Numbered from the stretch's first letter, positions 12,601-24,650 are shown. The stretch is DNA of 64,000 nt from Lophius americanus (GCA_037951165.1 JBBDHG010000052.1:933501-997500); one strand, 5' to 3'. The notes: generated by a model from the sequence alone, not told the origin. Program-made: numbers and translations.

Positions 12601-13000
12601 CACAGCAAATACTGACAAGTCCTCAAAATTAAAAAAAAGACACAAAAGCCGACATCAACCAGGTGTTGCCAACATAGACATCAAAGCCAGCACCAATATC
12701 ATTCACATAATTAGCCATGATAAGAAAGATATCAAAGTCAGCATGGGCTGATGGTACGTCAAAGTCAGGGCGGAACAAGGATGTCAAAAACCAGAATTAG
12801 TTATAAATATGCAAATATTGCAGAGACACAAACGCCAGTGCTCACAGCAAAGCCGCCGCTGATACTAGTGACCCGAAATACCAATGGTGATGAGTCAAAC
12901 TACAGAACCAGCACTGTCACACAGCACAAAGTCAGCACTGATAGTAAAGACACCATTGCCACTGTTGATGAAAGACATCATAGTCACTACTGCTGAATGA
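12600..13000 (-). repeat. Degenerate minisatellite M1, antisense array
   Basis: Units of about 30-33 bp built on ACATCAAAGCCAGCACCAAT, CAAAGTCAGCATGG, CAAAGTCAGCACTGATA and similar. The reverse complement (GTGCTGGCTTTGATGTC) is the unit of the array at 26655-27080. The 81-codon frame across it is just the repeat read through. Confidence 0.7.
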
Positions 13001-14145
13001 AACATCCAAGTCAACTTTAAAGGTAATGCAGAAAGTAATGTATAAAAGCTGGTGTACCTTCATGGTTGTTGTGGGGATGGAAATCTCATTTCGGCCAGCA
13101 AGGACCACGTAGGGTTAAAGATTTGATGACCCCTGTTGATCGGTGTGTTTGGAAGTCTTGGGTTGGAACATTAAATAAAGGATTGCTTTCCCTGATGATC
13201 CGATTCAATTTTAAAAGGTAAAGTCTCTGATGGATTGGCTCTGATATGATTTTATTCAACATTGCAACAAATATGTATTAAACAGGGTTAGCTGGATAAT
13301 GTTTTTGATTTTTGATTTCTCCACCTTTGTAATAATACAAGAATGAGGAAGCTGTCCTGATACGGACACATCGTCCTATGTAAACTGGACGTTTGGTTCA
13401 CTGACGGGGACGACAACAAGTGATCAGTTGAGAGCAGTCAGTCAGCCAGCAGCTGAGAAGCAGAAGGTTTATCTTATCAGCATTGTGATAACAGCCTGTA
13501 TTCAACAAAGCATCCCTTCCTCCAGCTCCCACATACCAAGGGGACATTTGTCAGAGTTGAACTAAGCCCTGTGCCCGCTCTCCTCCGTGGGCGGTGTTAG
13601 CCAATTGCTGCTACATTCCAGAGCCTTCTGAATCTCCGTCAACACAGGACGTCAGCTGGACACGTCGAGGCTTTCTCCCCCTTGGACTTAATTTAAACAT
13701 AATATGGACACAATCTTAGAATGTAGGAAAACCAGGAGAACACCAAACAGGAATGTTGAGGGAATGTCATTAATGTGTCCTTGTTTGTGTTGTAAAGCAG
13801 GTGTTAAAGTGTGCAATGGCTGCTGTTCTAGAGCGCTACCGTCTCATTGAACCCAGATTAAAGGCTTCAGCGGTTACAGTAAACAATGTCAGTGGGGGCT
13901 AAGTGGTAGAATATGTTACACGGCTCCGAGGCAGTACAGCTTCATCTCCGAATGTAGGCCAATTTAACAACGGTAAGCAATCATAACAACGATTAGGATT
14001 CGTCTGTAACCAAGAAAAATCATTATCTCCCCTATTCGTTCAGCCCTGTGATGATGTTGACAGTTGCACGAGAAGCCCCATCCTTCATCCATCAGTTTAC
14101 AGGAGCTGTAAAGGTCCCAACCTGAGCAGAGAGCTACCTTTCCAA
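13001..14145. other. Intron, nothing assigned
   Basis: No repeat or coding family recognised. The 13560-13700 stretch is less AT-rich than its surroundings and could be constrained non-coding sequence, but nothing proves it. Confidence 0.35.
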
Positions 14146-14147
14146 GC

Positions 14148-14430
14148 CAACTTCGAGCTGGTCATAGGGCCCCGCCGCAAAGGAAATGCATCCGCCAGGT
14201 GCCAGCCAGTGCCAGTTGTTGATTCATGAGGGGATATATTGTGGGGCTGTCCCTCAACCACCAAGCTGAATCCCCTGGGTGGACTGTAAGGAGTAGTTTA
14301 CCTCTCAACAATTTCAGAAGATGGTTCTTCATATTAACCCTTCTTTAACGGTTTTGTTTCCAAGGCTTTCCAAGCCGACCTGGAGCCGGTAGCAGAGCGG
14401 CGCTGTAGAGGAAATGCGCCTTGCAGGGGC
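14148..14430 (+). repeat. Local direct duplication, two copies 215 bp apart
   Basis: 14148-14218 and 14363-14433 share CTTTCCAAGCC, GAGC.GGT, G..CGC.G.A.AGGAAATGC and CCAG.CA. Both are open in the same sense (FQANFELVIGPRRKGNA and FQADLEPVAERRCRGNA), but the first hits a stop soon after. Class unknown. Confidence 0.55.
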
Positions 14431-14449
14431 CAGTCAACGCCTGGGAGAG

Positions 14450-16140
14450 ATCCCACAAGGTGGTTGAGTTTAAAAAGGTTAGGCAGGAACACCTTATTCA
14501 TTATTCTTTTCATTGTTTTTTTTTAAAGGTGTAATTCTTTGATTCTGTGCCATGACAGATGAGAACTTCCCTCTCCAGAGCCAGAGTTCAGTTGGCCTGT
14601 TAAGGCTACTGTACAAATTTGGCAGTGCAGCTTGGGGGCCTGCAGAAGAGAAAAGCTCCCTCTGTAGGTAATGAAAAGCTCCTTCCAAGTTCAAGTTAAA
14701 AAGGCTGTTGTTCAAGAAAAACTGAGATTGTGTGTGTTTGTGTGTGTGTGTTTCTGCCTGCTGTGAAAAAAAAAAATTGACATGAAATTGAAAACACACC
14801 GGACCTTAAAATCTAAATGTTAAATATAAATCTTGAAGAGATATTAGGACAATATCATGCAGCAAATATTGATGCCTCTTTTTTTGCACTAAACATTACA
14901 AAGTTTTACTAGTCTAAAACTGTATCTTCATTTGAAAGCCTCCCGCGAAACTGAAACTCCTGAGTGAAGGGTGACTTCCCTGATGAGTCAACAGAGATAA
15001 AAGAAAATACAGTTCATTTTAGACGCTCATGGTTCAGCCATGCCAAAAGATCTCGGAAAAATATGAAGCTCACTTGTTTAAATCTGGTAAGAAATCGTGA
15101 AATTCAGCCGAGCCTCAATGTTTCCAGTCTCAGGGATAATTTATTTTCTGTCCTATTGGTTGGCTGCTTGGTCCCAGTCTGACCATTAAATCTGTTATTA
15201 AATCCACGGAGTGTTTTTACAATCGGGCAAGATAGATTGAAAATCTATAATAAAAAAAGCAAATAAGGTCTCAGTACCGTGCCGATTTACATACATCTAC
15301 GATTTAAGACTCAAAACTTCATTGACTTTCATGAAGTAAAGCTTGTGTTTAAATTTTTCTCTTCCATCATTCTATAAATAGATCACAGATTACGGAGCAA
15401 CAGTGGATCTGCCTGGCCAACAGTGGGAACTTTAACCCTTTAATCTCCTCAACAAAAAAAAACTATGGAAAATTTATCTTCAAGTATTTTATTTTGCTGG
15501 GGAATTTATTAATTTCATATTATAATTAAGTTAATATATTCATAATATTAATTGATAATATTAATATTATATTAGACACTAAAAATTTACCGTAACGTTA
15601 TTAATCATTTGGTCAAGTATGTTTTTAAACAGTTAAAAAAAGATAGAACCTCAAATTCATCATAGTGACAGCAACAATTATAAGGAATCCTTATTCATAG
15701 AAAGCAATTAATTTTAATTAGATTTGCTCGCTATCACTAAGTTTAATGAAAAGTGACAACTGAACCATTTGGTGAAGGGTGTTTCTAGAAAATTACTTGA
15801 CTTTTATTTGACTTTTTTTTGGTTTTGTTAAGTTACATAATTTTGTTCAGTAAGTCTTTACATGCTATAATTTACCAACAAAGATATCCAAACTTTTGTA
15901 ATTTTCACCAAACAGAGACAAAACATGCCTCGAGTGACTTTTTTCTGTCTTTTCTGAGACACAGTGACATCAAATGGATTTTTTTTTACCATAATATTCC
16001 TCAACCAGGTATCACACTGTATAAAAACAATGTTTTTGTACAGTGATTTCAATTCAACTGTTCACTGATAACACACAATCAAATTAGGTTTCATCAAGTC
16101 TAAAATTTAAGTTGAAAGTACTTAATTAATCGGTACCACC
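14450..16140. other. AT-rich intron, no gene
   Basis: Contains a short GT-rich tract (14730-14752) and very AT-rich sequence at 15480-15720 (repeated AATATTAAT words). No supported frame. Confidence 0.45.
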
Positions 16141-16146
16141 AGGGAA

Positions 16147-16149
<3 letters not shown>

Positions 16150-16177
<28 letters not shown>
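16150..16177. repeat. Poly-T run, 28 T
   Basis: An uninterrupted homopolymer flanked by AAAGC and AAATCACC. It could be the poly-A tail of a retroposon inserted on the minus strand, but the sequence on its right (tail-proximal) side is not a recognised retroposon. Confidence 0.7.
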
Positions 16178-16184
<7 letters not shown>

Positions 16185-16389
16185 CAACAATTCTCTTTAT
16201 ACAGTGTGTAATATTTGTGCTCAAATGTGGCCGGAAAGAAATAGTGTCTGAATCATCAATCAATAATAAACAAATAATTATTTGCTGTTTTATATGTTAG
16301 AGTTTTTGAATATATAACCATGAAAAAGTATTTTGAGAGATCTGAAGAATTTCCAAAGTTGTAATTTCACATTTTTTTAAATCGTGCAC

Positions 16390-16545
16390 TGCGAAGCAAA
16401 TTGTTAATGAAATTCAACCAGTAATCTTAATTAAATTAAGTTGTTTTGAGTCTAACTTATTTAAGTTGTAAATACCTAATTTAATTGAGTGTTACCAGTG
16501 GAAGTAATTTTTTTGAGCTGAACAACTTTTCACAGTGTGGAGATG
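16390..16545. repeat. MITE-end-like sequence
   Basis: Words such as TTAATTAAATTAAGTTG, AACTTATTTAAGTTGTAAAT and TTTTTGAGCTGAACAACTTT followed by TCACAGTG resemble the ends of an abundant teleost non-autonomous DNA element whose terminus is the string ending CACAGTG. Similar AAGTTGA words occur at 16085-16125. Boundaries are uncertain. Confidence 0.4.
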
Positions 16546-18235
16546 GCTCTGACAGTGTCAGGGACAAATAGTGACTAGAAATATGCTCGGTATTAGTGTT
16601 GCAAGTTAGCATTTGTGATGAGCACAATGATGCTTTTACAGGCATATCTGTCCCTATCAAATAAACTATAAATAAATAAAAACAAATATTTCCTTTGGTG
16701 TTTCCTTTGGTGTCCGACACATGTCCCATTCATACTGTACTTCCTCCTGTCACAAATGGCCGAGGGACAACTGGAAAACCACTGATGGCTCATGAGCCGA
16801 GATATTTAAAGCACGTCAAACACGTGTTTGTTCCTACCGTAGGCCGCAGGTGTCTGCGGACTACTGAATCATCCTCTGTTGGAGGTGATGTCAGCGGTGA
16901 TGTGACAGCCATCATTCCAGACACCCTGCAAGTGTTTGTAATTCCAGACTGAACTTGGACATCCTTTTTATAATATTTTGGGCATTTCGACTTATCCCAT
17001 CTGCTTTATCTAAAACACAAGAAATCACACGAAACACTAACAGTCAGTTAGTGATCTACATGTCTGCGCCAGTGGCCAATAAACAAGCCTCGCTGGGTCA
17101 TTGCATTGTGGAGTTTTTGACGTGCTCCGTGCTGAGCCCCGTGACGTATTGCATCAGAGGAGGCCGTTTTTAAAGAATTCATCATACAGCTGAGGAAAAG
17201 GAGATGAATCATGCAGCACACTTGTTGTACACACTTTACAAGACCCGCACTCCGATCTGTCTGAGTGGTATATGATCTCCATCACACTCACTCCAACATG
17301 AACACATGTGCGGCTCCAGACAGTTCAGATGAGACTTGTCACGTCCGTTGACACAGGGCCCAATTAAAGGGGAGGATTAAGCCGGGGCTGGGTGACCTCT
17401 TGAGGAATCTCTTGGAGACGTTGTGTGTACACTGTCAAACCATCTGACAGACTTTCCTGAAGCACTTTCACCTGCTAATTAAGACGCAGCACTGTAGCAT
17501 GCATTTGTGAGCACGTATGTCTGTGTTCACTCGCCGCACATGCGAGACGAATGCCTCCGTGAACGTCAGGGGAAGATTTGCAACCCGAGACACATCTATG
17601 TAAATATTTGACTAGAGTTTTTGGAGTTCACTCCGGCACACGGGTTGCAGTAAAGAGACAGAGGGTGTCTTTTTTTTTTTTCATTAAATCATTATGAGTT
17701 TTGGTTTGTGCATCTCACTGCAGTGTGTCGATTAGACTCGGCAACAAATGCCAAGCAGTATTTATGGGGGCAGGAAATAAAAATTGGTAGCAGCAAAGCA
17801 AGAGCAGGAGAATCAATGTGCAATCTATCAAAATCAATCAAACTTTTTTTTACCTATTATTTCTAAATGTTGTTATTATACAGCCAGTAGCCAGATTTTT
17901 GGCTATATATATATATATATATATAAGCCAGAGGCTTCAACCAGAGCAGCTGCTCAGCTGGGAAGGAGGCTAGCAGTTCAGAGCCGGCTCCGTATTATTC
18001 TAAACTTAAAAGTAGAATCTTGATATTAAGAATATAAAGATGTACCTGCTTTGATTTTTTCTTCTTCTGAATAATAAGTATGATCCTCCATTTGTCAAAA
18101 CACGGTGACAACCTAAAACACGAAATCCCATCTGTACAAACACGGAGGCCCCCATAAGGACCCTCTCTGTGGAGATAAAAGGAGATAAAAATGGCATTTA
18201 TTTTACCCACGGGACTTTAAATAATAATTGTATTT
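16546..18235. other. Intron, no supported gene
   Basis: Includes a (TA)n tract at 17905-17926 flanked by TGGC and AGCCA. Frames at 16695-16952 and 16955-17173 show no domain. Confidence 0.4.
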
Positions 18236-18244
18236 GTTAAAACA

Positions 18245-18775
18245 AAAAGGTTCGACCGCCAAGTTGGTCTATGTGTAAAAGTATTTGCACCTTAAAAAAG
18301 AAATCCATGAAACTGCAAAGCTGCATTAATAACTGGTTCCAGCTGGACTATAGACCCAACCAGACCTGATCCCTGTTCTATCACATGGAGGAAGGAAGTC
18401 GACTCCTAGGTCTCACCATTAGCCTACGTAGCCCATTTGCCAAAATCAAAAGAAATTCCAGAAGGTGACTGAAATACATTAGTCTGGGAGGGGCTCCAAA
18501 GCTGTTTATAAGGTTCTGGGACTGCACAAACCCACCATGGACACATTAGCTAAAAATGGAGAAGATGTGGAACAGTATATAATCTTCATTGAAATTGTCT
18601 TCCTCCCACCACAAACACCAACAGCATGGCGAAGGACCATTCAGTAAGTCACAACATTTTTTAAAGAAAACATCCATAATATGCTCACACCGCAATAAAG
18701 GTCAATGTTCATAGCTCCACCTTTTCTAGGACACCAGACAAAGCTGGCATCATTGGAGAGATGACTGCCACCTCC
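18245..18775 (+). mobile_element. Tc1-like transposon fragment, family 1
   Basis: A 5' portion only: AAAAGTATTTGCACCTT near 18275, then CATTAATAACTGGTTCCAGC, AATTCCAGAAGGTGACTGAA, GGTTCTGGGACTGCACAAACC, and a later block with CATAGCTCCACC and GACACCAGACAAAGCTGGC that aligns in order with 63775-63815. The catalytic region is lost. Confidence 0.75.
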
Positions 18776-18779
18776 ATGT

Positions 18780-20253
18780 CTGTGCCCTTGTGTCATTTTT
18801 ATTTTGGGAGGATAAAAAGAAAACGATGAAGCATTGAGATCAAGTGGAGGACAGAGTGGCAGCTCTGCAACAAAGTCCATTCTGTGGTCATGCAAAAAAT
18901 ATTTAAGCATTAAACAAAATAAATTTACCAGGGGGAAAAACAAACGACTTGATTAGATTTGTTTTAAAATAGCGTCGAAATCAGGACACCATCTGACGTC
19001 AAAACTAATAGAAGGGATTTGACAGCAGCCGTGAAACATTGGAGACCCAGGGGAGAGGCTCTCAGGATAACAGATGAAATCAGATGAATTCTTAAACATA
19101 TGAGTTCCCCTGCGTCTTCAAGTCCACTCCATGCCAGAGCGTCAAAGGGGCTATCTCGAACTTTCTAGAAAAATAGCCCAATGCTTGGATTTTAAGTCCA
19201 AATAGATATATAAATGTGTTATTTAGAAGAATTTAGAAAACCTTCAATTGAAGATTTGATTTCCAGAGAATTGATTGGTCAGTAAGTGGTGCAGAAGCGG
19301 TGAGAATTTGTCAGGAAGAAGTGAACCTGCATCCTGACAGTGAAAACCCAGCGCTAAATCTGGAGGTCCCTCAGGGACTATAAATCCTGCTCTGTGGTTC
19401 TGGCCTCTGGGCTGTTCTTATCTCTGATTTGTTAGGTGATGAAGGTCGCCATCTAGCTCCGCTGAAGCCTCACACTGACCCTCTCATGTGAATGAGGTGT
19501 GCTGTAGCAGAGAAACATCTCAAACATGCAGAGCATCACAACATCAGGACCTGGACAGAGGGCGTACCTGGTTACAGACACATGACTTCAAAGGCGGGTT
19601 TCCTTGGCCAAATTCTGCAAAAATGACAGGAATGATGTGTGGAAATCCTACTTGCCTAATGTGAAAAGATACACATGTGTATAAACCACAAGTGAAAAAA
19701 AATCAGTGTTTACACTTAAGTTAAATAAAAAAACGTGTTTGCGGTACAGAACACATCATGTGCAAAAATACACAAGCAAAAACATGCTGGAAAATACGCA
19801 TATTAAAAAATCCACATGCGATAACATTAACATGTGAAATAAAAAGATTTGTTTTTGCAGTACACACCCATCCCAAAAAGAAACCCCCCCCCTCATTCTG
19901 ATTGTTATTAAGAGCTAAAAAGAGTCAATGATAAAGTCATTAAGACAAAAAAGTGTAAAATAATGTTTATATATAATGTTTCATGGATGGCAGTTTCAAC
20001 TTTGATGTCCTATAATGGTGGTAAGAGATTTTTTTTTTATTTAATCCAAAACAAAAATGTAAAAATGCATCAAAGTATAAATTGTTGGTATTCTTTGAAA
20101 TATCCGACATTGTAATAATAAGATAATAATATATAATATTCTATGTCCTCAAAGCAGACTTGAGTATAGATTAATGAAGTGAAGTACAAGGGTTAAGTTA
20201 TTGATATTCATTAATGTTAAGCCAAGCTATCAGAGGCAGAGTGTGGGCTGTCG

Positions 20254-20255
<2 letters not shown>
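18780..20255. other. Intron, no gene
   Basis: 19640-19860 is a loose A-rich stretch with recurring ACATGTG/ACACATG words, perhaps an old tandem repeat. Nothing else supported. Confidence 0.4.
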
Positions 20256-20258
<3 letters not shown>

Positions 20259-20302
<44 letters not shown>

Positions 20303-20350
20303 CATGCGTGCGTGCATGCGTGCGTGTGCGCGCGCGTGTGTGAGAGAGAT
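20259..20350. repeat. (TG)n/(CG)-rich microsatellite
   Basis: About 35 bases of pure TG followed by GCGCGCGTGCATGCGTGCGTGCATG-type alternation to about 20340 and GAGAGAG. It is strictly alternating purine-pyrimidine over roughly 80 bases, so it can adopt Z-DNA. Confidence 0.9.
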
Positions 20351-20664
20351 GGGGGGCTAATAGAGTTTTAGTACGGACTTTGATGACATAAGATGAGTTT
20401 CTCGGGTCAGGAGAGCACAGGATATGGGTGGGGGGTCTAAAAGGACACTGTGTGTGTGCGCTTGTAAATCTGGGCAGACATAGTGGGCTCCACGTTCTGG
20501 TGGCAGCAACAGCAGCTGTGTCATATCAGTGTGACAGAAGCTGTGCTCTGCTAACGGCTCCCATGGCCGCCGTGGCTCTCAGGTAAACACTGACATTTTA
20601 ATTATCCAATCACAATAGAAAGTTTGACCTTTCACCTAACAGTGTTTGTAAAAAACCTAACTTT

Positions 20665-20855
20665 AGAACCAGAGGGTTCTGCAAGTCCCAGCAAGTGGTA
20701 GGGACCTTGAGCAAGGCCCTGAACCCAACATGCTAGGCGAATGCCTCGGAGGGGCTTCTTCCTCAGGGATGCGTCAAATGCAGAGAAATAACTTCACTAC
20801 GTCGTACTGTGTACAACTCTTTGTGATTACTAAAGAATGAATTGTTGTCATTATT
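20665..20855 (+). mobile_element. Retroposon tail fragment (SINE/LINE type)
   Basis: Ordered blocks GGGACCTTGAGCAAGGCCCT, GAACCCAACATGCT, GGGATGCGTCAAATGCAGAG, AACTTCACTACGTCGT and an ending in GATTACTAAAGAATG match a common teleost retroposon 3' region. 5' part not recognised. Confidence 0.6.
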
Positions 20856-21129
20856 AACAGTTTAATTCAACAGGGTGGTCACAGTGAAGGCAAAGCAAAT
20901 GCAGCAAATACAAAGCTGGAGGTAGCCAAGAGTATGTATTGAAAGGCCCATTGCAAATAACAAGAGGAAATAAACTTATTTGTTTCTTCCGGCAAAATGA
21001 AATATTCAACAATGTGAGAACGCTCCATGTGGCTGTGTTGCAAAGGCCTAGCGTTGTGATCCTCAGACATAATATGCCTGGGTGTCAGTAGAAAGTATAT
21101 GTAAAGCGATACACTGTTGAATATAATTA

Positions 21130-21390
21130 CCTCAGTCAAGGAAAGTTATGTTTTCACACCTGTGGGTCTGTCTGTTTTTATTTTTTAGTCAGCAAGATTA
21201 GAAAAAAGAATTACAGAAAGGATTTGCATGAATCACATATCCTAGATGTGATTACATTCAGTGATTACATTAAAATAAGATTTAAAAAATAAGCCTCTTG
21301 GAGCAGTAACGTAACAATGTGGTGAGGTGCTCTCTTGTAATTCCATCAAGCCTATTCATGCCTTTGTTCCTTTGATGTTCCTTTTGGATT
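21130..21390 (+). repeat. Dispersed repeat B, copy 1
   Basis: Aligns in order with 44835-45135: TCAAGGAAAGTTATGTTT against CCAAGGAAGCATGTTT, GTCTGTCTGTTT, GGATTTGCATGAA, GATTACATT, CAATGTGG and AGGTGCTCTCTTG. It belongs to a repeat beginning GCCAAGGAGGTTATG that is widespread in fish; its class is not known to me. Confidence 0.7.
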
Positions 21391-21599
21391 TGAGCTGGGG
21401 GCTCAGTGGGCTGAACAAAGACGCTGAAGTGGAAGCAAAGGAGACGACCGGCTGGAATATTTGAGGAATAGTTTGTTGGAGTTGTCTGGTAATAACTCAG
21501 ACATTAATGGAAAAATCTGTAATCTGCATGAACACTCTAAACAGAACTCAAAACATATTTTGTACACTTTTAAAAAAATGTTAGTTGAAGACAAAAAGG

Positions 21600-22425
21600 A
21601 TTGAGAGGGGAGAAAAGTGCCCAGAGACAGCGAGAGCTGAGGAGAGGCATGAGTAAACAAGGTATTTTAAATGCTGGCACAATGACAAGTAAAGGTAGAG
21701 AACAAGTTGATATGATGGAGAAAAGGAAGGGAGGTATATATATTGTGTGACTAAGAGAGCATGTTGAAAGGCAATATGTTCTACCAGGGTGTTGATGAGA
21801 AAAGAAATGGGGTAGGGGTGGTGAGGAGGAGTATATGAAGAGATTTCTTGAGATGGACAGAGTGTCAGACAGAGTGAAGAGTATAATGATAGAAATTGGA
21901 GGTGTGATGATGAACATTGTCAGTGCTTCTGCCCCACAGGTTAGTTGCAATTAGAAAGGGAAAGAGAACTCCTGATTCAAGAGATGAAAAGTATTCCCAA
22001 GGGTGAGAGAATGGTGGTTGGGGCAGACTAAAATGGACATGTTGGTGAAGGGAACAGAGGAGATAAGAAGGTGAGGGGCAGATATGGTATTAACGACAGA
22101 AACGTGGAAACACAGATAGTAGTAGATTTATCATAAAGGATAGAAATGGCTTTGGTGAACACATATTTCAAGAAGAGGGAGGAGCACACAGGTGGACTAC
22201 ATTTTATGCAGAAGCTATTGATAGAGATTGCAGACTACAATGTGGTGACAAGGGAGAACATAGCCATACAGCAACGAATGGTAGTATGTTGGATGACTCT
22301 GTTGGCACAAAAGAGAAATAGAGCAAAGTTAGGGTAAAGGATCAAATGGTGGAAGCTGAGGAAAGAAATCTGTGAGAACATTAGGAAGGAGTTGAGAAAA
22401 TTAGTTCTGCACTGTCATCCCCGAC
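21600..22425 (+). mobile_element. RTE-like LINE, 5' half (endonuclease region), sense
   Basis: Translation of 22146-22334 reads ALVNTYFKKREEHTGG, then VDYILC-like residues corrupted to LHFMQKLL, then IADYNVVTRENIAIQQRMVVC and RIKWWKLRKE. This is the end of the apurinic endonuclease domain and the linker of the RTE-type LINE found in many teleosts. 21650-21900 is an antisense-free match to the N-terminal stretch also seen, inverted, at 33750-33990. The copy stops near 22425, before the reverse transcriptase, and is full of frameshifts. 5'-half-only copies are unusual because LINEs normally truncate at the 5' end. Confidence 0.8.
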
Positions 22426-22454
22426 ATCAAGGCTAATTCCCCAAAAAGCCCCCA

Positions 22455-22622
22455 ATCCTATGCATATACACATATATGTATGTGTGTATACATATATATA
22501 CACACACACACACACACATACACACACACACAAACACATATATGATATGATATATATATATATATATCATGATATATATATGATATAATATGATATATAT
22601 GATATAATATATATATATAAGT
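22455..22622. repeat. (CA)n/(TA)n compound microsatellite
   Basis: Pure and near-pure ACAC then GATATAATATAT alternation. The frame on the minus strand is simple sequence. Confidence 0.9.
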
Positions 22623-22639
22623 CTCAAGATAGATCTACA

Positions 22640-22870
22640 CATTATTGATCCATATGCACCAAATTTGTACTAAATAGGACCGTCAGTTGAGAAATGATGG
22701 CACCAAAACTGATTTTGAAGAAAAAGTTTCCCCTTGTGGTGAAAATATGCAACTGACCTTCCGAACATCAATCCGGTTCTCCCTTTAGTTCTATTATGAA
22801 AATGTGAAAATGACTCATGAAATAGTTTCAAATTCATATTTGAGCCATCTCACATCTTCCAAACAACTTT
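22640..22870 (+). repeat. Dispersed repeat A-related segment
   Basis: CCCCTTGTGGTGAAAATATGCAACTGA and CCAAATTTGTACTAAAT parallel 31570-31605 (CCCTCTAGTGGTAGATATATGCAACTGA) and 31385-31400. Diverged piece of the same family as 5330 and 30960. Confidence 0.5.
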
Positions 22871-22879
22871 AGAAGTTGT

Positions 22880-23675
22880 GAGATGTGGCAGAACGTAACG
22901 CGTGACAGGGAGAGTCATTATAACAGTTTTGGGTCATGACCTCTTGACTTTGCTACACAGTTGGCTCCTTTATGTCTTTTGTTTTAGTGTTAAAGTAAAA
23001 TTGATGTTGTGATTTATATGCTATCATTTTTCATTTAGCTCCACTGTAAAACAATTTCTTTATCAGCATCCAATCAGTGTTATCAGAAAGCTGAGGAGTT
23101 TATAATGACACAAGTCGGCTGGTTAGAAACAAAAAGACCAGAGTAAAGAAAAGATAATGGAACGCAAACAACCTGAGTGAAATTCAAAGCATACAGGACA
23201 GAGAGAGGGAATGAGGGCATGGTGTATGTAGCCCCAGGACCGGAGGAAGCAGAAATAAACTCAACCAGGAGAAGAAGAGTTGAATAAGGGAGGAAAAGGC
23301 AGATAACACTGTTACACCAATAAAGTTCCAGTACTGATCTGCAGTCCAATTTGGAACCGGTTCTCTGTGTTTCTACAGCCAAAGAAAAGGCTCGCAGCCA
23401 GGAAAAAAGACCAGAGTGGAACCAAAACTTTCCTAGTCAGGAGACACGAACCATTTTTTGACCATGACCGGGGGCAGGATTATCATAACCAACCAAAACT
23501 TTGTGACTGCCAAAGAAACACACTGTAGCGTAGTCTGGAAAAAAACAATTTAACTACAACAAATTACGTTACGACTTAAGGTACATTAGGGAGTCTTTTA
23601 TTCGTTTTTCGTTATGGTTTGTCAATATTTGATATCGGAAACTGAGTATGGGTCTAGCTATGGGTCTAACTGAGT
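22880..23675. other. Intron, nothing assigned
   Basis: The 99-codon minus frame at 23083-23382 has no family signature. No repeat recognised. Confidence 0.4.
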
Positions 23676-23681
23676 ATGGGT

Positions 23682-23957
23682 CTAGTTCCTCAGACACCAT
23701 AATGTGGCTGTAGTTCCTCAGACACCATGATGTGGCTGTAGTTCACCAGACACCATGATGTGGCTGTAGTTCCTCAGACACCATAATGTGGCTGTAGTTC
23801 CTCAGACATAATTACCGGCTCAAGTTCTTCAGATACCTTAACATGGCTTTAGTTCCTCAGACACTATAACGTGGCTCTGCATCCTTAGACACCATAATGA
23901 GGCTGTAGTTCCTCAGACAACATAATGTAGCTCTAGTTCTTCAAACGCCATAACTTT
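23682..23957 (+). repeat. 28-bp minisatellite, about 10 copies
   Basis: Unit GTAGTTCCTCAGACACCATA + ATGTGGCT. Copies at 23710, 23738 and 23766 differ by only one or two bases; outer copies toward 23955 are more diverged, as expected for an array turned over from its centre. Confidence 0.9.
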
Positions 23958-24264
23958 TCTTTGTTTTGGCAAGGCTATAATGCTTATGTGATGTAATGAT
24001 GTTGCTCTAGTATTACTCAACCCACTAGAACCAAACTGCTTCTTAGAAGGTTCACTTGTTGAATCAACCCAAAAATGGCACCTGTTTCACTTTGTTTGAA
24101 CATTATGAGCCATGAATGAAGTCAAATGTTGCATCTCTTCTGTATTGTAAGCCGATAATGAAGACGTTAGAAAACGATCAAGCTAGAAAAAAAACCAAGA
24201 AGTGACGGAAAGAGACAAACATAAGCCAAAATCATCCCCTCCTGTCTCCATTTACATCTCTCTA

Positions 24265-24650
24265 TCTTTAGTTTGGTCACCTTCACTCTACTCTCTCTCC
24301 TCAGGCCTCCGATGGCCCGCGGGTCTGAGCAGAGCATGTCTACTGCCTGTTTGGAAATGTCAGTGTGTCTTAGAGACATCAGTGCTGCGTCCAATCCGAA
24401 TCCCAAGCCGCAACAAAAGCGTGAGGGAAATAGACTGTCTCCAACTCGTGTAAAAACCCAGCACACAGGGAGATGCTGTTTCGCGTTTCTGTGCTTGTTT
24501 GGATTTCGGCAATTGACTTTGCCTCGGCTGAAGTCTGCAGACGCTGGCGGGTGGCCACAGCAGCTCGTGCAGGAGGAGGGGTGGCTGCGCATCTGTGAGG
24601 CTTCAACGCAGAGACGGACCCGCATCACCACGGCTTACCTCTAACTCCAG
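24265..24650. other. GC- and CpG-richer segment with open frames on both strands
   Basis: Compared with the AT-rich surroundings this block is GC-rich (CCCGCGGGTCTGAGCAG, CAGACGCTGGCGGGTGGCC, GGCTGCGCATC) and open for 123 codons on plus and 154 on minus. No domain is recognised in either. It could be an unmethylated regulatory island, an alternative start exon on the minus strand or an old retroposed sequence. A minus-strand GTGACC after AGAGTGAAG could be a donor, but its phase (0) does not fit the RPEL1 exon. Confidence 0.35.

Noticed and set aside
16150..16177. T28 run as the poly-A tail of a minus-strand processed gene
   Set aside because: Neighbouring sequence shows no gene or retroposon body and no target duplication was found.
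23682..23957. CRISPR-like array (28-bp repeat)
   Set aside because: Repeats are contiguous with no spacers, in vertebrate-type DNA; it is a minisatellite.
24167..24631. 154-codon minus frame as an alternative MRTF start exon
   Set aside because: Residues unlike the family; the possible donor is phase 0, whereas the RPEL1 exon needs phase 1.
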